A stretch of 64,000 nucleotides of DNA, taken from the NCBI GenBank assembly GCA_028693235.1, contig JAQUVW010000001.1, positions 1-64,000 on the forward strand, read 5' to 3'. This DNA comes from Candidatus Gastranaerophilales bacterium (GTDB lineage Bacteria > Cyanobacteriota > Vampirovibrionia > Gastranaerophilales > Gastranaerophilaceae). A model generated the notes under the pieces. It was not told where the DNA came from. It did no database searches and worked only from the letters and a program-made list of their open reading frames with translations. A program made the translations under genes and the position numbers. Position 1 is the stretch's first letter, and every line of letters starts with the position of its first letter. This document shows, one piece after another, positions 16,229-25,373 of the stretch.

Positions 16229-16774
16229 TTAATTGTTCAAATATAAATCTTCGGTAAGTACAACGAAAAGTTCAGCCCCCGCTTTTATTATAATAGGTTC
16301 TCCGAAGCTTCTTATGTTGGTTGGTGTGTATTGCAAAATGCCCCCTCTCCAACCTTGTGTATAGTGGGGTGTTCTTTTGTAATATGTTGGTGGGGTTGCA
16401 TCGCCTCCAATGTAGTTGTTGTTTGATGAGAAAATATAACCTTTAATCGCTATAGTTGTTTTATCAGGCTTTTCCAGTTTATCTATCCTGATTTTAACAG
16501 AACCGTTTGTGCCTTGAACAGGCTCTTTGAGGTCTTCTACGACGCCATAGAAACGACTGTTTTTAGGTATAACATTTTCTTCATTGATATAAAGGTCATC
16601 AACATTTATAAAATATACGCTGTCGCCTATGTCTGCGATAGTTCCTGATATTTCAACAGGATTTAAAACTCGGATAAAAGCGTCTTTGCTGATTTTGAGT
16701 CTGCTGTCAGCAAATGAAACACCTGCGTATATAATTGTAAAAAACAATATTAAAATTGAAATAATTTTCTTCAT
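16229..16774 (-). CDS. Exported protein, same domain family as the neighbour at 15361
   Basis: A 181-residue protein with signal peptide 1-22 (ending GVSFA). Its core NVIPKNSRFYGVVEDL, VKIRIDKLEKPD, IAIKGYIF and final AGAELFVVLTEDLYLNN line up with the downstream neighbour and with the C-terminal half of the SLH protein at 34387. It lacks the glycine zipper. It stands 106 bp upstream of that neighbour on the same strand, so the two may be cotranscribed. Function unknown; an envelope structural role is my inference. Confidence 0.55.
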   Translation of the reverse strand: MKKIISILILFFTIIYAGVSFADSRLKISKDAFIRVLNPVEISGTIADIGDSVYFINVDDLYINEENVIPKNSRFYGVVEDLKEPVQGTNGSVKIRIDKLEKPDKTTIAIKGYIFSSNNNYIGGDATPPTYYKRTPHYTQGWRGGILQYTPTNIRSFGEPIIIKAGAELFVVLTEDLYLNN

Positions 16775-16864
16775 AGATTCATTTTAATAACTTATAAATA
16801 ATAATCCATAGTCTTCTTGATTTATTTTTTGCGATATAATGCTTGTGATGCAGAAAGGGCAATT

Positions 16865-17584
16865 ATGAATATTTTTGTTACAGGAACAGATACAGATATC
16901 GGAAAAACCGTTGTAACAGCCGGTTTGGCTGCGGTTATGCAATCTTTAGGATATAAAGCAGGTGTCTTGAAACCTTTGCAGAGCGGGGCTATAATCCAAG
17001 GCTCGTTTATGATTTCACCCGATTTGTCATTTGTAAAACGGATTGACCCTTATGTTACGACGCAGGCTTCTTATATTTTAAAAGAACCAACGGCTCCTTA
17101 TATTGCGGCGGAATTGGAAAATGTCGAAATAGACTTAAATGTAATTCAAAAAGACTACAGTAGAATGGCTCAAACCTGTGATACTGTTATAGTAGAAGGC
17201 TCCGGCGGTTTGTTAGTGCCTGTTGCTCCCCATGTTTTAATGAGTGAATTGCCGAAAAAGCTCAATTTGCCTTGCGTTATTGTTGCAAGACCTGATTTGG
17301 GCACAATTAATCATACGCTTTTAACTATCAACCAAGCAATTTCAGAAGGCTTAAAGGTATCAGGCGTGATTATTAATCGTTACCCGGAAGGGACTGAGGA
17401 CTATGCGATAAAAACCGCACCACGAATGATTGAAGAATATTCTGATGCAAAAATCTTAGGTATTATAAAAGATTTTGATACAAAGCATATTCAACCAAGC
17501 GTATTGATTGATGCGATGGTAAACAGTGTTGACCTTGAAAAAATATTCAATGTAAAAATCCCCAAGCTTGATATGGGATTGTAG
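16865..17584 (+). CDS. bioD: ATP-dependent dethiobiotin synthetase
   Basis: I start it at the ATG at 16865 (MNIFVTGTDTDIGKT), preceded by AAAGGG; an upstream ATG at 16817 would add residues unlike the family. The 239-residue enzyme closes the ureido ring of dethiobiotin, the step before biotin synthase. The P-loop GTDTDIGKTVVTAGL is at 6-20, the substrate-binding LKPLQSGA at about 37-44, and VEGSGGLLVP near 116-125. No other biotin gene is in the window. Confidence 0.93.
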   Translation: MNIFVTGTDTDIGKTVVTAGLAAVMQSLGYKAGVLKPLQSGAIIQGSFMISPDLSFVKRIDPYVTTQASYILKEPTAPYIAAELENVEIDLNVIQKDYSRMAQTCDTVIVEGSGGLLVPVAPHVLMSELPKKLNLPCVIVARPDLGTINHTLLTINQAISEGLKVSGVIINRYPEGTEDYAIKTAPRMIEEYSDAKILGIIKDFDTKHIQPSVLIDAMVNSVDLEKIFNVKIPKLDMGL

Positions 17585-17604
17585 ATTAGATTAAAGTAAG
17601 TTAC

Positions 17605-17640
17605 AAAAAAGGAAGTCGATAATTGTCAACTTCCTTTTTG
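17605..17640. terminator. Bidirectional terminator between bioD and the PBP gene
   Basis: A-run, then stem GGAAGT ... ACTTCC, then TTTTTGTTTTG. It serves both convergent genes. Confidence 0.7.
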
Positions 17641-17648
17641 TTTTGTTT

Positions 17649-19754
17649 TTAATAAAATCTGCCTTGACTGCTTTGAGCAGGAACAGGAGCTTGTGTCTGC
17701 TCAGCTGCTTGACGTGGTGTCGGGTGCGGAGCTTGAGTTGGTATATCGCTAAAGTTCCCAGACATTGAGCCTTGTTGTGTATGTTTTGTAGGCGTGGGGG
17801 GAGCTAAAGCATCTTGAGTCGTTTCAATATCTGTTTCATCTTTATTTTCTTGTGATGATGAGAAATTACCTTCTTGAGTATCTTTAGCCGGCAATTTTTC
17901 TGCTTTAAGGTTGTAATCAGGATAATCGAAATCGGAATGAGGATATTTTTCAGTTGCGACTTTCATCATATCACGCCAAATAATAGCAGGAACAGTACCA
18001 CCTGTGAGGTTTGCCATTTTTGTATTGTCATCATTTCCGACCCATACGCCTGTAACTATATCAGGAGTGTATCCGATAAACCAAGCGTCTTTGCAGTCAT
18101 CAGTTGTACCGGTTTTACCTGCTGCAGGTTTTCCAATGTTTGCAGCTCGTCCTGTACCGCTGATGATTACTTGTTTTAACATTGCAGTAACCATTGCCGC
18201 AGTGTTCAAGTCCAAAACTTTTGTAATTTTTGTTTTTGGAGCTTGATAAACGATTTTACCTCTTGAGGTTTCGACTCTTTCAACTGCGTAAGGTTTAACT
18301 TTGAAACCGCCGTTAGCAAAAGCACCGTAAGCGATAGTCATTTCTTGAAGTTTTACGCCGTTAGAACCTAGAGCTATAGTGAAGTCATATTCCATAGGAG
18401 TTGAAATTCCTAGTGCTCTTGCTACGTTGATTACAGAGCGAATACCGACATCTTTAATCAATCTGACAGCTACGACATTTGAAGAAACCATTACGCCTTT
18501 GTAAAGAGGGATTTTCCCTCTGTATTTACCGCCATAATTTCTAGGTGCCCAATCGGCAATTCTAATTGGTGTATCTTCAATTTTGTCAGTAGGTTGCCAG
18601 CCTTTTTGAACGGCAGCAGCGTAAACAAATGATTTGAAAGATGAGCCCGGAGGTCTTATTGCTTGGGAAACTCTGTCGTATTGGCTTTTTCCGTAGTTTT
18701 TACCGCCGACATAAGCTATTATTTCACCTGAAATCGGAGAGAATGAGAATACGGCTGCTTGCTGATTATCGCCTCTCATACTCCAAGCCGCAAGGTCTTT
18801 TGTTATAGCGTTTTCAGCTGCTTGTTGAGCTTTGTAGTTTAGAGTTGTAATAACTTTATAGCCGCCTTGAGAAATTTCAGTTTCATCAAAGCCTAAAGCT
18901 TCTAATTCTTTCATTACGTAATCGACAAAATAAGGAGCTCTGTTAAGCGTATATATATTAGGGTTTGAATTTAAACGGATAGGTTCTTCTTTCGCTTGTT
19001 CAAATTCATCTTTAGTTATGTATCTCATTTTATACATACGAGTCAAAACTTGTGCACGTCTTTCTTTTGCGAGTTCTTTGTCGTTGTATGGCGAATAAAC
19101 AGAAGGTGCTTGAGGTAGACCTGCAATTAGGGCACATTCAGCTAAAGTCAAATTCTTTAACGGTTTATTGAAGTATATTGTGGAAGCACCTGCAACACCA
19201 TAGGCTCCAGAACCCAAATATACGTTGTTTAAATACATTTCAAGGATTTTGTCTTTTGAGATTGTCTTTTCAATTCTTGCAGATATAATGATTTCTTTAA
19301 ACTTCCTGTCGAAAGTTTTTTCGTTAGAAAGGAACAATATTCTGGAAAGCTGTTGAGTAATAGTAGAAGCACCTTGAACCACGTGACCGGCTTTGAGGTT
19401 TGCTACAGTTGAACGAGCTAAGCCGAACAAATCATAGCCATCGTGTTGATAAAAGTTTTTGTCTTCAGTTGCAATGATAGCTTTTTTTAAGTTGTCAGGC
19501 ACATCTGAAATATCAACTTTTTCATAGCTGTATGCAGTGAAGGTTTTAATTATTTCGCCGTCAGCTGAATAAATTTTTGTAACGATAGTTGGCTTAAAAG
19601 ATTCAAGGTTTTGTATAGGTGGAAGCGAAGCTAAATAAACCTTTAAAATCGCTACAGAAGCGAGTAGAAAAGCTAACGCCATAATGATAAAAGTTTTTAT
19701 GGGGTTGTTTTTCTTTGGATTTTTAAATTTTCTTGGCATTTCAAAATCAGTCAT
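17649..19754 (-). CDS. mrcA: Class A penicillin-binding protein (peptidoglycan glycosyltransferase/transpeptidase, PBP1A type)
   Basis: A 701-residue bifunctional cell-wall synthase. A single TM anchor lies at about 19-42. The GT51 domain shows ATEDKNFYQHDGYD (catalytic Glu, ~96) and QGASTITQQLSRIL. The transpeptidase domain shows SxxK in PPGSSFKSF (~370), SxN in VSSNVVAVRL (~428) and KTG in AGKTGTTDD (~545). After about residue 610 a Gln/Pro/Thr-rich tail of ~90 residues follows, probably disordered in the periplasm. It polymerises lipid II and cross-links the stem peptides. It stands as a single gene. The ribosome site at the chosen ATG is weak; a second ATG five codons on is possible. Confidence 0.95.
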   Translation of the reverse strand: MTDFEMPRKFKNPKKNNPIKTFIIMALAFLLASVAILKVYLASLPPIQNLESFKPTIVTKIYSADGEIIKTFTAYSYEKVDISDVPDNLKKAIIATEDKNFYQHDGYDLFGLARSTVANLKAGHVVQGASTITQQLSRILFLSNEKTFDRKFKEIIISARIEKTISKDKILEMYLNNVYLGSGAYGVAGASTIYFNKPLKNLTLAECALIAGLPQAPSVYSPYNDKELAKERRAQVLTRMYKMRYITKDEFEQAKEEPIRLNSNPNIYTLNRAPYFVDYVMKELEALGFDETEISQGGYKVITTLNYKAQQAAENAITKDLAAWSMRGDNQQAAVFSFSPISGEIIAYVGGKNYGKSQYDRVSQAIRPPGSSFKSFVYAAAVQKGWQPTDKIEDTPIRIADWAPRNYGGKYRGKIPLYKGVMVSSNVVAVRLIKDVGIRSVINVARALGISTPMEYDFTIALGSNGVKLQEMTIAYGAFANGGFKVKPYAVERVETSRGKIVYQAPKTKITKVLDLNTAAMVTAMLKQVIISGTGRAANIGKPAAGKTGTTDDCKDAWFIGYTPDIVTGVWVGNDDNTKMANLTGGTVPAIIWRDMMKVATEKYPHSDFDYPDYNLKAEKLPAKDTQEGNFSSSQENKDETDIETTQDALAPPTPTKHTQQGSMSGNFSDIPTQAPHPTPRQAAEQTQAPVPAQSSQGRFY

Positions 19755-19818
19755 AATATACTATTCTTATCTTAGTAACACTCAAACATTTTAGCAGAGA
19801 AAATATAATTTTCAAATT

Positions 19819-20208
19819 ATGATAAATATATTAAAAACAATGTATTACGAACTGATGTCATATTTCGTGCCAGAACGCATGAAATATAGGATTACGGGCA
19901 CTTGCAAAAAGTGCGGAAAATGTTGCAATTATATGTATAGTTTTGATACATATTCAGAAAAAGAGTTCAAAATAATGCAGTTTTTATACCCTGCATACAA
20001 AAGATTTTATATAAAAGGGAAAGATGAAGCGGGGAATTTGATTTTTGCCTGCAAATTGATTAATCCTGATGGGACTTGTAGCGATTATGATAAAAGGTTG
20101 CCGATGTGCAAAAAATATCCGATGCGGTTTGTCAATTTTCCAGCTCAACTCCATGAAGGTTGCGGTTATAAGGTAGAAAAAAAATCCTTTGATGATTACT
20201 TAAAATAA
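19819..20208 (+). CDS. YkgJ-type cysteine-cluster protein (putative zinc/iron chelating)
   Basis: A 129-residue cytoplasmic protein. The N-terminal part carries CKKCGKCCNY (around 31-40), and the remaining cysteines lie in FACKLIN, GTCSDYDKRLPMCKKYP and EGCGYK, the spacing of the YkgJ/UPF0153 family. Members bind a metal or Fe-S cluster; no reaction is established. It is divergent from the PBP gene and upstream of the nitrilase gene. Confidence 0.85.
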   Translation: MINILKTMYYELMSYFVPERMKYRITGTCKKCGKCCNYMYSFDTYSEKEFKIMQFLYPAYKRFYIKGKDEAGNLIFACKLINPDGTCSDYDKRLPMCKKYPMRFVNFPAQLHEGCGYKVEKKSFDDYLK

Positions 20209-20266
20209 TTGTTTCAACATGTTTACTTTTCTGGTGTATTTTGCTCATTTGTAATAAAATTCAGAT

Positions 20267-21085
20267 ATGGAAAAAAAAGTTAAAATTTTAATTGTGCAAA
20301 ATGGAGCTCTAATAGGGCAAAAACAAGCTAATTTTAATAAAATAGTGGAGCTTTTGGTTCCTTATGTCGAATCGCATCCTGATTTGATTGTTTTTCCTGA
20401 AGTGTGGAATGTCGGCTGGGATTGCCCTTCTTTTCCAGATGCTGCTGAGGAGATGCAACATTCTCAAACTTTGCATTTTTTAAGAAATATCGCATTAAGT
20501 TTCAGAGCAAATGTTTTAGGTGGCAGTTATATCAGAAAACTTGATAACGGAGAGTTGCGAAACACTTCTCCTGTTTATAATCGTGAGGGTAAATTGATTG
20601 CTATGTATGACAAAATGCATCTTTATTCTCATTGTGACGCCTGTGAGGGTGATTATGTCGAAAAGGGCAAAAATGTTGTAATTGCGACTACCGACGTAGG
20701 GAAAATAGGACTTACAATTTGCTATGATTTGAGATTTCCTGAAATATTTAGAAAATATACTTATTCAGGTGCCGATTTGCTTGTTAATATGGGAGCTTGG
20801 GCTGCATCTAAAAAGAATCAATGGACTACTTTGCAAAAGGCTAGAGCTATTGAAAATCAATCTTTTATGATAGCAGTTTCACAAACCGGATTTTTAAAAG
20901 ATGGAACGCATAATCTTGGCTGCTCTATGGTCGTTGACCCAAGGGGTGAAATTGTAGCTTCTTTGGGTGAAAATGAAGGCGTTCTTGAAGTTGAAATAGA
21001 TTTGAATGATATGTATGAGTTGAGAAAATCAATCCCGACTCTTAGTGATACTTGTCGTGAGTATAAATTTTCGGAGGAAGAATGA
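20267..21085 (+). CDS. Carbon-nitrogen hydrolase (nitrilase superfamily, omega-amidase-like)
   Basis: A 272-residue hydrolase with the full catalytic triad: Glu45 in FPEVWN, Lys116 in YDKMHLYS and Cys152 in LTICYDLRFPE. The later stretch MGAWAASKKNQWTTLQKARAIENQ is typical of the Nit2/omega-amidase branch, which hydrolyses alpha-ketoglutaramate or related amides. The exact substrate cannot be fixed from sequence. Its stop overlaps the start of dacB (ATGA), so the two are cotranslated; a cell-wall or amide-recycling link is possible but unproven. Confidence 0.9.
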   Translation: MEKKVKILIVQNGALIGQKQANFNKIVELLVPYVESHPDLIVFPEVWNVGWDCPSFPDAAEEMQHSQTLHFLRNIALSFRANVLGGSYIRKLDNGELRNTSPVYNREGKLIAMYDKMHLYSHCDACEGDYVEKGKNVVIATTDVGKIGLTICYDLRFPEIFRKYTYSGADLLVNMGAWAASKKNQWTTLQKARAIENQSFMIAVSQTGFLKDGTHNLGCSMVVDPRGEIVASLGENEGVLEVEIDLNDMYELRKSIPTLSDTCREYKFSEEE

Positions 21086-22458
21086 AAAATATTCTAAAAC
21101 TGTTATCAGTATTTTTTATAATGGTGGTTTTTGTCGGACAAGGTGAGGCAAAAGTTCTTAAAAAAATCAATCCGATTGACAATATTGTTACCTCCTCACC
21201 GATTAATAAATCTGCGGTTATTGCTGTCAGTATAAAAGATGCTTCAAACGGCAATGAATATTATTCATACAATCAGGATAAGCTTTTGCATCCTGCTTCC
21301 ACTTTGAAATTAATAACTACGCCTGCTGCGATGTCCGCTTTAGGGAATGGTTATCAGTTCAAGACTCAAATTTTTCAAGATAAAAACAAAAACTTGTATT
21401 TTAAATTAGCAGGTGACCCTTTGCTTACAAGTAATGAATTAAAATATTTAATCAAAGACTTACGTGGTAAAAATTGTAAAGTTGTAAACAAAATTTATTT
21501 TGACGATAGCGTTGTTGACTCAAATGAATGGGGCATAGGCTGGATGTGGGATGACGGAACAAGTTCTTATATGCCGAAATTCAGTGCTTACAATTTAGAT
21601 GGAAATGTTTTTAATGTTAATGTTTCAAACAATGATTTTGCGACTTCGCCAAAATTTACCGTTTCTCCTATGTACCCGACAGCTGTTATGAATAATATAA
21701 AAAACGGCTCTGAAACAAAGATAAAAATCGAAAGACAAGATTGGAAATCTCCTGATATTGTTACTTTGTCAGGAACTTTCAAAACTCCTCAAAGTGTATC
21801 AATTCCAATAAATAATATGTCACGATATTTTGCATATAGAGTCAGTGATTATTTGACTACATACAATATTAAATATCAAGGACAATCTTTTGATACCAGA
21901 AAAACACCTAAAGATGCGACATTGGTTGGGCAAGTGTGTCACAACGCAACAGATATTTTGCCTTCAATTTTTAAAAACAGTAATAATTTATCAGCCGAAT
22001 CTTTTGCAAAAGTTGCTTCAGCAGAAAAATTCAATTCTCAAGGCACCAATGAAAAAGCAATTGAAATGGTAAAAGATTTTTATACGCAAAAAGGGCTTTC
22101 AACTGAGCCTGTTGTGTTGGCAGATATGAGTGGTGTATCTCGAAATAATTTAGTTTCTACTACTTGGATGACCGATGCACTTTGCAAATTATATCAATCT
22201 CCGGATTTTGAGAATATTCAACTAAATATGGCACAACCGGGAGATGGTACTCTTGCATTGAGAATGTTGGATTTAAGGGGCGACGCTTGGCTAAAAACAG
22301 GCTCCATCGCTAATATAAGTGCACTTGCCGGTTATGTCAGAGCTAAAAACGGCAAAATATATGCAGTTTCGATTATTGTTCAAAACTTTACAGCACCGCA
22401 AAAAGATGCAAAAGCCCTTGAAGACAGTATTGTAAATGTTATTTATTCACTAAATTAG
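21082..22458 (+). CDS. dacB: D-alanyl-D-alanine carboxypeptidase/endopeptidase (PBP4, peptidase S13)
   Basis: A 458-residue periplasmic enzyme that trims D-Ala from stem peptides and can open cross-links. Signal peptide at about 1-23. Active-site motifs of class C PBPs are complete: SxxK in PASTLK (Ser73, Lys76), SxN in SNNLSAESFAK (~300) and KTG in WLKTGSI (~413). The insert between motifs one and two has the usual size. It follows the nitrilase gene with a 4-bp ATGA overlap. Confidence 0.93.
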   Translation: MKNILKLLSVFFIMVVFVGQGEAKVLKKINPIDNIVTSSPINKSAVIAVSIKDASNGNEYYSYNQDKLLHPASTLKLITTPAAMSALGNGYQFKTQIFQDKNKNLYFKLAGDPLLTSNELKYLIKDLRGKNCKVVNKIYFDDSVVDSNEWGIGWMWDDGTSSYMPKFSAYNLDGNVFNVNVSNNDFATSPKFTVSPMYPTAVMNNIKNGSETKIKIERQDWKSPDIVTLSGTFKTPQSVSIPINNMSRYFAYRVSDYLTTYNIKYQGQSFDTRKTPKDATLVGQVCHNATDILPSIFKNSNNLSAESFAKVASAEKFNSQGTNEKAIEMVKDFYTQKGLSTEPVVLADMSGVSRNNLVSTTWMTDALCKLYQSPDFENIQLNMAQPGDGTLALRMLDLRGDAWLKTGSIANISALAGYVRAKNGKIYAVSIIVQNFTAPQKDAKALEDSIVNVIYSLN

Positions 22459-22621
22459 ATTAAATAAAGAAGGTTCTTTACGTCCTTTTTGTATGCAAAT
22501 AAAGCAATCAATTATTTATTATAAGATAAGTATAATTGTTATGCCGGAATTAAGTCTTTTCGGCAATGGACTCACTCTCTATTAACTCTATACTTTTGAT
22601 ATGGATTTTTAGGAGGTGTTC

Positions 22622-23011
22622 ATGACTGAATTAATGCAAATCTACAAGTGTAATATTTGTGGAAATATTGTAGAAGTTATCCACCCTGGGGCAGGTGACC
22701 TTGTCTGTTGTGGTGAAAAAATGGAGCTGTTAACCGAACAAACAAATGATGATGGAGTAGCAGAAAAACACAAACCGGTTATAACTTTTGATGGAGAAAC
22801 AAAAACTATAAGAGTTGGTTCTATTCCTCATCCTATGGAAGAAAATCATTATATTATGTTTGTCGAAGCTATATCCCCTGATAAAAAGTACATAAAACGA
22901 AAATATCTAAGTCCAAATGATGAACCGAAATTGGATTTAAAGTGTAAATGTGAAAAAATCATAGCACGAGAATTGTGTAATGTTCACGGCTTATGGAGGG
23001 CAGAAAATTGA
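22622..23011 (+). CDS. dfx: Desulfoferrodoxin (superoxide reductase)
   Basis: I start it at the ATG at 22622, after AGGAGGTGTTC; an in-frame GTG two codons upstream lies within that ribosome site. The 129-residue protein reduces superoxide to peroxide without making oxygen. The N-terminal desulforedoxin-type centre has Cys10, Cys13, Cys29 and Cys30. The catalytic iron site has the expected His residues (EKHKP, IPHPM, ENHYI) and the closing CNVHGLW (Cys and His). Being a 2Fe form, it marks an anaerobe exposed to oxygen. Its stop TGA overlaps the ferritin start. A TTATA-N7-TATAA repeat at 22519-22535 upstream could be an operator, but this is weak. Confidence 0.95.
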   Translation: MTELMQIYKCNICGNIVEVIHPGAGDLVCCGEKMELLTEQTNDDGVAEKHKPVITFDGETKTIRVGSIPHPMEENHYIMFVEAISPDKKYIKRKYLSPNDEPKLDLKCKCEKIIARELCNVHGLWRAEN

Positions 23012-23514
23012 TTAGTGACAAAATGCAAAGAGCTTTTAATGACCAGATAAATAAAGAATTATATTCAGCGTATCTTTATTTGTCAATGGCAGCTTATCTT
23101 GAAGATAAAAATTTCAAAGGTATGGCAAACTGGATGCATATCCAAGTTGAAGAAGAACTTGAACATGCAAAATCTATTTACAAATACATTATAGAAAGAC
23201 GAGGACGGGTTGCTTTGGAGTCAATTCAAGAACCGCCTAAGGAGTTTGCGTCAATTCTTGATGTTTTTGAGTCAATGTTGGCACATGAGGTTTATATATC
23301 TTCTTTGATTAATAAACTTGCCGATTATGCAGATGAAGATAATGATAGACCTTCCGCTTCATTTTTGCGTATATATATTGATGAGCAGGTAGAAGAAGAA
23401 TCAACAGCAGCTGAATTGGTTGAAAAAGTTAGATTTGCCAATGATAATACAAGTGCGATGTTGTATTTGGATACCGTTATGGGGGGAAGATGCTGTAAAA
23501 AAATTTCTGACTAA
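23008..23514 (+). CDS. ftnA: Ferritin (non-haem bacterial type)
   Basis: I choose the TTG at 23008 (read M-ISDKMQRAFNDQ): it has GGAGGG seven bases before it and gives the normal ferritin N terminus; the ATG at 22993 lies upstream of that site. The 168-residue protein has the four-helix ferroxidase residues: Glu in NKELYSAYLYLSM, the EEELEHAK segment and the later DEQVEEES. It stores iron as ferric oxide. The TTGA overlap with the superoxide reductase gene ties peroxide production to iron removal. Confidence 0.95.
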   Translation: MISDKMQRAFNDQINKELYSAYLYLSMAAYLEDKNFKGMANWMHIQVEEELEHAKSIYKYIIERRGRVALESIQEPPKEFASILDVFESMLAHEVYISSLINKLADYADEDNDRPSASFLRIYIDEQVEEESTAAELVEKVRFANDNTSAMLYLDTVMGGRCCKKISD

Positions 23515-23530
23515 ATTGTTTAATATTAAT

Positions 23531-23562
23531 AGAAAAAGCTTGAGAATTAACTCAAGCTTTTG
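23531..23562. terminator. Bidirectional terminator
   Basis: Stem AAAAGCTTGAG / CTCAAGCTTTT between ferritin and the convergent membrane protein gene. Confidence 0.75.
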
Positions 23563-23565
23563 ATT

Positions 23566-23997
23566 TTAAGTTATTTGTTTCGGTTTTCCGACATTTAAAA
23601 CGTCATATAGCAGATATTTTGCCCCGCAAGCAAGAAGCCCGAGTCCGCAGAATTTGCCTGCTTTTTTAAACATTATAGCTCCTGTTGCTAATGCAGCAGG
23701 AATTACATTGCTGACCAGACTTGTACCGGCACCTGAGAAAAATCCACCAATTGAGGAGAAAAATTCTCCGATATTATCGTCCATTTGCCATTTGAATAAA
23801 CCTTTTTTGAGCTTGTTTCCGATTGCACTGTTGTCGTTCATTCTCATAGAGTTGATATATTGGTCAGGGAGTCTGTCGGCAGTGTAGCATTTTTGTGTTT
23901 TTGCAGAATTTACGACACCGGCTCTGCCTGCATCATAAAGCATCATGCCGGCTGCAGCTGCTCCTATGCCTTTTGAAATTATTGAATACTTACCCAT
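23566..23997 (-). CDS. Small hydrophobic protein of unknown function
   Basis: A 143-residue protein I cannot assign. The N terminus (SIISKGIGAAAAGMMLYDAGR) is Gly/Ala-rich and hydrophobic. The C-terminal half has two hydrophobic helices (about 88-112 and 115-132) with Gly-x3-Gly spacing, so membrane association is likely. There is no clear signal peptide. It is followed 29 bp upstream on the minus strand by the HEAT-like gene, with which it may be cotranscribed. Confidence 0.6.
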   Translation of the reverse strand: MGKYSIISKGIGAAAAGMMLYDAGRAGVVNSAKTQKCYTADRLPDQYINSMRMNDNSAIGNKLKKGLFKWQMDDNIGEFFSSIGGFFSGAGTSLVSNVIPAALATGAIMFKKAGKFCGLGLLACGAKYLLYDVLNVGKPKQIT

Positions 23998-24026
23998 TTT
24001 TTGCTCCGTGCCCGTAGAGGCTTTTT

Positions 24027-24800
24027 TTATTTAGTTTCTTCGGTTTCTTCTTTTTGTTTTTTAGGTTTGTCAGGAGAGTTGTCGGGGATTTCTATAGTGT
24101 TGCCTGACATTTTTAATAGTGCATCTGTTGCGTTTAATGCATCCAGCCCGTATGCAGAGTTAGATTTTTGCATTTGTTGAAGAAGTTTTACAGTTGTATC
24201 GTCCCCTTGAGCTAAACCGCCACTTATAGTCGCTAAAGCAAGGGCTCTGACATCTGCCGATTTATCTTGAAGAGCCAAGTCTAATAAAGCATTTAGGGCT
24301 CTATCATTTTTTCTTGTGTCATCTTCTTCAAATCTTTTTGCGAGTTCTTTAGCACCCATCATTCTTGTTTCTTTGTTTGGGTTTCTCAAATAGTTTTCCA
24401 ATGTTTTGATATAATCATCAGTTAATTCTATGACTTTTTTGGTTTTTCCTGTTTTTTTGTTTTCAGTTTTTGTTTCAGCCATAGGTGCAGCAGCCTGTGG
24501 TTGTTCAGCTACAGGGGTTGTAGCTTGAGGTTGTTGAGGCATTTGCGGTTGAAAATTATTATTGTTGTTAAAAACAGGTGGTTGCAAATAATAATTTGAC
24601 GGATATGCTTGAGGCAGCCCCCCTGAGCCACCGTTGGCAGTCGGATTGTAAATCATAATATTGACGCCAGAAGCACTTGTTGCAGGTTGAGTCGGTTGAG
24701 CTGCTTGAGTGTTTTGAGCAGGTGCAATCGGCTGTTGCATATAGCTTTGTTGCTGTTGCATCGGTGTCGTTTGAGGTTGTGTAACTTGATAATTTTCCAT
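24027..24800 (-). CDS. Gln/Pro-rich protein with HEAT-like C-terminal domain
   Basis: A 257-residue cytoplasmic-looking protein. Residues 1-105 are a low-complexity Gln/Pro/Ala/Asn tract, including runs such as PQMPQQPQATTPVAEQPQ. A short Lys-rich segment follows, then an alpha-helical region (about 125-240) with HEAT-repeat rhythm: AKELAKRFEEDD, NALLDLALQDKSADVRALAL, TVKLLQQMQ. HEAT repeats bind proteins. No signal peptide or TM. The function is unknown; a scaffold role is only a guess. Confidence 0.6.
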   Translation of the reverse strand: MENYQVTQPQTTPMQQQQSYMQQPIAPAQNTQAAQPTQPATSASGVNIMIYNPTANGGSGGLPQAYPSNYYLQPPVFNNNNNFQPQMPQQPQATTPVAEQPQAAAPMAETKTENKKTGKTKKVIELTDDYIKTLENYLRNPNKETRMMGAKELAKRFEEDDTRKNDRALNALLDLALQDKSADVRALALATISGGLAQGDDTTVKLLQQMQKSNSAYGLDALNATDALLKMSGNTIEIPDNSPDKPKKQKEETEETK

Positions 24801-24929
24801 AAAAATATAATCTTTCGCCCTAACTATATATATAAAGATAAATTACGCTATTTTCATGACTATTTTTGACCTTAAAATTAACTTTTGTTACAATAAAATT
24901 GCATTTACAACAAGCTGAAAGGGATAAAA

Positions 24930-25373
24930 ATGTCTGATATAAAAATAGCAATCGGAGCTGACCATGGCGGATATCAATTAAAAAATAAAATAATAGATTA
25001 TTTAAAAGAAAACGGGTATGAGGTAAAAGACTTCGGAACAAATTCTCCCGAGTCCGTTGATTATCCGGTGATTGCGAAAGAGGTTTCTAAATCAATCGTA
25101 AATGGCAATTTTGATAGAGGTATTTTGGTCTGCGGAACTGGTTTAGGAATGGCAATTGTAGCTGATAAAATTAAAGGAATTAGAGCAATAGCTTGTTCTG
25201 ATACGTGTTCAGCAAAATATTCAAGACTCCATAACGATGCGAACGTTCTTTGTTTCGGCGAAAGAATTATCGGCTCAGAGCTTGCAAAAGATATTGTAAA
25301 AATTTGGCTTGAAACAGATTTTGAAGCAGGACGTCACCAAAGACGTGTAGATATGATGGAAACTGAAGCTTAG
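24930..25373 (+). CDS. rpiB: Ribose-5-phosphate isomerase B
   Basis: A 147-residue enzyme interconverting ribose 5-phosphate and ribulose 5-phosphate in the pentose phosphate pathway. The family signature is clear: IAIGADHGGYQLK (9 onward), VDYPVIAKEV, the active-site CGTGLGMAIVADK, IRAIACSD and SRLHNDANVLCFGERI. AAAGGGATAAAA precedes the ATG. It ends with a 4-bp convergent overlap with the REC-STAS gene. Confidence 0.96.
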   Translation: MSDIKIAIGADHGGYQLKNKIIDYLKENGYEVKDFGTNSPESVDYPVIAKEVSKSIVNGNFDRGILVCGTGLGMAIVADKIKGIRAIACSDTCSAKYSRLHNDANVLCFGERIIGSELAKDIVKIWLETDFEAGRHQRRVDMMETEA

